Below, piece after piece: positions 31,211 through 34,233 of a stretch of 34,233 nucleotides of DNA. The notes below the pieces were generated by a model. That model was not told the origin of the DNA. It saw only the letters and a program-made list of their open reading frames with translations, and ran no database searches. The translations under genes and the position numbers were made by a program. This stretch comes from Spirochaetales bacterium (GTDB lineage: Bacteria; Spirochaetota; Spirochaetia; Sphaerochaetales; Sphaerochaetaceae): positions 1 through 34,233 of the forward strand of contig JAAYQW010000016.1 of the NCBI GenBank assembly GCA_012519115.1. The letters run 5' to 3'. How positions within the stretch are numbered: position 1 is the first letter of the stretch; every line of letters starts with the position of its first letter.

Positions 31211-31261
31211 TTATCTCCCAAAATAGAGTATAATGTGGGAGAATGATAGGTCGGGTGGGAG
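31207..31261 (+). promoter_or_regulatory. Promoter and operator-like array of the intact fic gene
   Basis: TTGATT (31207-31212), 16 bases and a perfect TATAAT (31229-31234). CTCCCA (31215-31220) and TGGGAG (31236-31241) form a dyad around the -10 box with 15 bases between arms, and TGGGAG repeats at 31256-31261, 20 bases later, where it is also the Shine-Dalgarno sequence. The layout is the same as at the remnant copy. Confidence 0.75.
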
Positions 31262-31265
31262 ATAG

Positions 31266-32321
31266 ATGCGCAAATTCGATTATTATACATTGAGGGAAGC
31301 CTCTTGGGATGCAGAGATACTCTCGTTCATCGCCCAGATCAGTGTGTACAAGGGCAAACAGGATTTGTACCTCAGAGAGAAACCTGTCGAGCTGAGACGG
31401 CTCGTCGAAGTGGCAAAGATCCGGAGCACTGACAGTTCGAACAGAATCGAGGGTATCGGTACTTCAGATGCACGGATGAGACAGTTGGTGGAGGAACGGA
31501 CTGCACCCCGGAACCGCAATGAACAGGAGATTGCGGGCTATCGTGATGTGCTGAACACGATTCACGAAAGCTATGAGCATATCCCGCTCAAGAGTGATGT
31601 CATCCTCCAGTTGCACCGGGATCTGCTTGCATATACCGATATGACTTTTGGGGGGAAGTTTAAGAACACCCAGAACCATATCAGCGAGATTCATGCAGAT
31701 GGAACTTCTTCCATCCGATTCACGCCGCTTGAACCGTTTAAGACGCCGATGGCGGTCGATGCGATCTGTGAACAATATAGAAAAGCCCTAGGGAAGCACA
31801 TGGTGAGTCCGCTGATTTTGATCCCGATCTTCATCTGCGATTTCTTGTGCATCCATCCGTTCAATGACGGCAACGGGAGGATGAGCAGATTGCTTACCAC
31901 CTTGTTGCTGTATCAAAGCGGTTTCATGGTTGGCAAGTACATCAGCATCGAGCAGAAAATCGAACGTACAAAGGGTACGTACTATGATGTGTTGGGGTAC
32001 GCCTCAATCGAATGGCATGAGGAAAAGAACGATTACACTTCCTTCATCAAGTACTTCCTTGGCATCATCCTCAGCAGCTACAAGGATCTTGAAGAGAGAC
32101 TTGGGTCGTTGGACCGCAAGAGCACTCCGTATGAGATCGTGCGCAAAGCCGTCGACAACACCTTGGGAGCGTTCACGAAGACGGAGATTCTTCACCGCTG
32201 CCCGAGCATTGGAAGCTCTTCGGTTGAAGCCGCCCTGAAGCGCCTCAAGGATGAGGGGTACATCCATAGCCAAGGCAGGGGAAGGAATACCGCCTATGTA
32301 CGGAATCCAAACCACCGGTAA
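31266..32321 (+). CDS. Fic-domain protein (AMP-transferase family) with C-terminal winged helix
   Basis: A 351-residue Fic protein of the Fic_N-Fic-wHTH architecture. The inhibitory helix motif S58-N-R-I-E62-G63 is at the N terminus. The catalytic motif HPFNDGNGRMSR is at 197-208 with H197 as base. The last 60 residues look like a winged helix-turn-helix (TKTEILHRC, SSSVEAALKRLKDEGYIHSQGRGRNTAY). Such proteins attach AMP to target proteins, often as toxins or stress regulators, and are held inactive by the inhibitory glutamate. The DNA-binding end and the dyad array in its promoter suggest autoregulation. No separate antitoxin gene is adjacent. Confidence 0.93.
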   Translation: MRKFDYYTLREASWDAEILSFIAQISVYKGKQDLYLREKPVELRRLVEVAKIRSTDSSNRIEGIGTSDARMRQLVEERTAPRNRNEQEIAGYRDVLNTIHESYEHIPLKSDVILQLHRDLLAYTDMTFGGKFKNTQNHISEIHADGTSSIRFTPLEPFKTPMAVDAICEQYRKALGKHMVSPLILIPIFICDFLCIHPFNDGNGRMSRLLTTLLLYQSGFMVGKYISIEQKIERTKGTYYDVLGYASIEWHEEKNDYTSFIKYFLGIILSSYKDLEERLGSLDRKSTPYEIVRKAVDNTLGAFTKTEILHRCPSIGSSSVEAALKRLKDEGYIHSQGRGRNTAYVRNPNHR

Positions 32322-32452
32322 GCTTCCACAAAATCAATCATTCGAGAGCGGGAGGAGTCAGAGCCAAGAGCCTTGAAAGAAAAGAATCATTTCAAATGTA
32401 TGGAATGCAAGGTATTCTTGAATTACGTCATGAAATACTGTAGGACTTAACC

Positions 32453-33400
32453 ATGATGGCTTGCAGAGAAACTACAAAGAGGAATGGAAGAGAGGAAGGA
32501 AAGGACAGTCTGCTCCGGTATTCCAGTGGAACCATCTATGCAAAAACACTGGCCGGAAACAGAACCCTCGTGAAGGATGTCTCCTTTTCCCTCCATAAAG
32601 GGGAAAAGCTTTCCCTGATCGGCGAGACCGGTTCCGGCAAGACCATGATCGCCCTCTCCCTTATGGGTAAGCTCGCTCCTAACGTCAAGGCTGAAGGTTT
32701 GCAGTGTGTTCTCGACGGTGAAGACTGCTCCGATCCCAAGGTCGCATCTTCTCTTCTGGGCAGGGAAGTAGCCTACATTCCTCAGAATGGCATGGAATTC
32801 CTGAATCCTGCCAGAACGGTTAAAAGTCATCTCTACGATAGTCTGCAACGGGCAGGAACAAGAAAATCGGAGGTGAAGAAGAGGGCGGCATCCGCCCTCT
32901 CCTCGGTAGGCTTTCATGACATTGACAAAATTCTGAAGAGCTACCCGTTTCAGCTTTCCGGTGGCATGGCCCAGCGAGTTACAGTAGCTTTGGCTCTCTG
33001 CACCAAGGCGAAACTGATCATCGCTGATGAACCGACAAATGGTTTAGACAAGGAAGCAGCCTCCCGCATGTTGGAACATCTTGGATTGCTGTTTCCTGAA
33101 GCAGGACAACTTTTCATCACCCACGATATCGAGGTCGCCTCCAATGCGGATCGGATTCTTGTCCTCTGTGGAGGTAGAACCATGGAGCATGGAAGGAGTT
33201 TCTTTCTTCAGAATCCTCGCAATACGTATGCAAAGTGTCTTGTTTCTTCGCTCGTTTCCAATGGCATGAAGGCCACTCCGACGCTGAGAAAGAGGACAGG
33301 CTGTCCATTCTCCGATCGCTGTCCGGAATACTCGGAACGTTGCAGGGATGAACTCCTTCATCATCGGGAAGGGGAACACGAATGGTGGTGCAACAGATGA
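32453..33400 (+). CDS. Peptide/nickel-type ABC transporter ATP-binding protein (DppD/NikD-like)
   Basis: A 315-residue ABC ATPase. Walker A is GETGSGKT (57-64), signature LSGGMAQR, Walker B LIIADEPTNGLD. The C-terminal GCPFSDRCPEYSERC segment with its cysteines is typical of the oligopeptide/nickel family. It pairs with the next gene, which overlaps its end. No permease or binding-protein gene is visible on either side, so the partner membrane subunits must lie elsewhere or be lost. Arginine codons are mostly AGA/AGG, unlike the genes left of 28 kb. The N-terminal 20 residues are unusual, and the start could be later than ATG 32453. The gap 32322-32452 before it holds no recognisable gene. 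Confidence 0.88.
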   Translation: MMACRETTKRNGREEGKDSLLRYSSGTIYAKTLAGNRTLVKDVSFSLHKGEKLSLIGETGSGKTMIALSLMGKLAPNVKAEGLQCVLDGEDCSDPKVASSLLGREVAYIPQNGMEFLNPARTVKSHLYDSLQRAGTRKSEVKKRAASALSSVGFHDIDKILKSYPFQLSGGMAQRVTVALALCTKAKLIIADEPTNGLDKEAASRMLEHLGLLFPEAGQLFITHDIEVASNADRILVLCGGRTMEHGRSFFLQNPRNTYAKCLVSSLVSNGMKATPTLRKRTGCPFSDRCPEYSERCRDELLHHREGEHEWWCNR

Positions 33401-34062
33401 TTGAAGCTAAGTCCGTTTCCAAAGCTTTTGGAGAGAAAGAAGTGCTTAGCAATCTGAGTTTTTCTCTCGATGAAGGAGAAATCCTGGGAATCTATGGCAA
33501 AAGCGGTGTCGGCAAGACGACTCTTGCAAAGATTCTCTGTGGACTTGTTCCTATGGATGAGGGAGAAATCCGGATGGATGGAAAAACGCTTTTCACTCCG
33601 ACTTCGCCTTATGACAGAGAACTGGGCAGAGGAATTCAGATGGTCTACCAGCATCCCTATGCATCCCTCGATCCCAATCAGAAAATCAGGAGTTCTATTT
33701 CTGAACTTATCAAATATCATGGCTTGGCAAAAGGGAAGGAAGAGACGGAGGCCTTGATTCTGAAGGTGCTTTCCGAAGTCAATCTCGATGAGGGAATACT
33801 ATCGCATCTTCCTCGGCAGATTTCCGGCGGTGAAGCCCAGAGAGTCGCTCTTGCCCGTTGCCTTCTTATGAAACCGACCCTTCTCATCATGGATGAAGCT
33901 ACCAGCATGCTGGATGTGATGGTTCAGGCGAACGTCTTCGAACTTGTAAAGAAGAGCGTAATCGACAAAGGCGGTTCCATCCTCCTCATCAGCCATGATA
34001 GAGAGTTGGTTGATTACGTTGCAGACCGGATACTTGATTTGGAAAAGAATTGGGCTGGTTGA
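33382..34062 (+). CDS. Peptide/nickel-type ABC transporter ATP-binding protein (DppF/NikE-like)
   Basis: A protein of 226 residues from ATG 33382, which has AAGGGGAA at a good distance. A second possible start, ATG 33397 (221 residues), overlaps the preceding stop as ATGA and would suit coupled translation; the choice is open. Walker A is GKSGVGKTT, signature ISGGEAQR, Walker B LLIMDEATSMLD, H-loop ISHDRE. It lacks the C-terminal cysteine region of its partner, like short NikE-type subunits. Together the two would form the ATPase pair of an importer for peptides, nickel or a metallophore. Codon use resembles that of its partner. Confidence 0.88.
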   Translation: MVVQQMIEAKSVSKAFGEKEVLSNLSFSLDEGEILGIYGKSGVGKTTLAKILCGLVPMDEGEIRMDGKTLFTPTSPYDRELGRGIQMVYQHPYASLDPNQKIRSSISELIKYHGLAKGKEETEALILKVLSEVNLDEGILSHLPRQISGGEAQRVALARCLLMKPTLLIMDEATSMLDVMVQANVFELVKKSVIDKGGSILLISHDRELVDYVADRILDLEKNWAG

Positions 34063-34132
34063 CTCTGGTGCTTGGAGGCATTTATACCTTGACTTTTGCA
34101 CCAAATCCTCCCCAAACAAGGCCATAATCAAT

Positions 34133-34161
34133 TGTCCCGGATGAAGTTACCACCCGGGACA
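34133..34161. repeat. Inverted repeat TGTCCCGG/CCGGGACA
   Basis: Perfect 8-bp arms at 34133-34140 and 34154-34161 with a 13-base loop. It lies between the second ABC gene and a possible gene end on the minus strand. It could act as a terminator hairpin for either, although no T-run follows on either strand, or it could be part of a mobile-element end. The gap 34063-34184 shows nothing else. Confidence 0.5.
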
Positions 34162-34184
34162 TCAAACATGGGATTGTGTTATGT

Positions 34185-34232
34185 TCAGGAGCTCTGCTTC
34201 ACGTACGCCAACAATGAGCGGACTTCACCTAC
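34185..34232 (-). other. Possible C-terminal end of a gene entering from the right edge
   Basis: On the minus strand a frame open from the window edge encodes VGEVRSLLAYVKQSS and stops at 34185-34187. It is too short for identification. Its stop lies 24 bases before the 34133-34161 hairpin, which would fit a gene end followed by a terminator. Chance is not excluded. Confidence 0.25.
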
Positions 34233-34233
34233 C

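Noticed and set aside
31266-32321. Fic protein as the toxin of a classical toxin-antitoxin pair
   Set aside because: The inhibitory motif is inside the same protein, and no separate small antitoxin gene is adjacent; the upstream short frame lacks that motif.
32322-32452. A cysteine-containing extension of Fic in the same frame after its stop, ending before the ABC gene
   Set aside because: A single TAA separates it and the protein is complete with its winged helix. The 43-codon stretch has no domain and no start with a ribosome binding site.
1-34233. CRISPR arrays, tRNA or rRNA genes, complete insertion sequences, origin of replication
   Set aside because: No regularly spaced repeats, no cloverleaf-like blocks with the usual TTC-AATC arms, no recognisable transposase frame and no DnaA-box cluster were seen on reading.

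Overview
The window reads as a stretch of bacterial chromosome of moderate GC, most likely from a spirochaete and perhaps near Sphaerochaeta or Treponema. This is an inference from the gene set: a long Chlamydia/spirochaete-type serine hydroxymethyltransferase, a eukaryote-like hexokinase, an archaeal-type UMP kinase and a family II pyrophosphatase with CBS domains. No rRNA, tRNA, CRISPR array or complete insertion sequence is visible. Coding density is very high, and no gene-free stretch exceeds about 250 bases.

Left part (1-5 kb): the end of a branched-chain amino acid ABC transporter operon (livM fragment, livG, livF) continues into a CBS-ACT sensor-like protein and an Smr-domain protein. 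It ends at a two-way terminator facing infA. A sodium:amino-acid symporter lies upstream of infA on the minus strand. It is divergent from glyA-gcvH-gcvPA-gcvPB (5-9.8 kb), a glycine/serine one-carbon operon that lacks gcvT and lpd here. Next come a hydantoinase/dihydropyrimidinase gene and a gene fusing a HAD phosphatase to a cytidine deaminase (9.9-12.5 kb), which suggests pyrimidine salvage or catabolism.

Middle part (12.4-24.8 kb): rpiB and the CBS-pyrophosphatase are divergent. A minus-strand group sbcB, prfA, prmC, rsh covers DNA repair, translation termination and the stringent response. A secreted protein of unknown function sits directly upstream of hexokinase. A phosphohexomutase gene converges on hexokinase and is divergent from a pyridoxal-kinase-like gene.

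Right part (24.9-34.2 kb) is more accessory. It holds a patatin-like lipase with a small overlapping partner, a radical SAM protein, UMP kinase, a tandemly duplicated GNAT-like gene (about 1.2 kb repeated at an exact 1369-bp offset), and a tandem pair of Fic genes. The first Fic copy is a remnant that has lost the inhibitory motif in frame. Both Fic copies keep the same array of CTCCCA/TGGGAG half-sites in their promoter. The window ends with two peptide/nickel-type ABC ATPases that have no permease or binding protein beside them and use AGA/AGG arginine codons heavily.

The main window-wide signal is in gene starts. At least six or seven transcription units have a -10-like TAnnnT hexamer ending 6-9 bases before the start codon and no usable Shine-Dalgarno site, which fits leaderless mRNAs. 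Other units (infA, glyA, rpiB, pyrophosphatase, pyrH, GNAT, fic) have ordinary leaders with clear Shine-Dalgarno sites.
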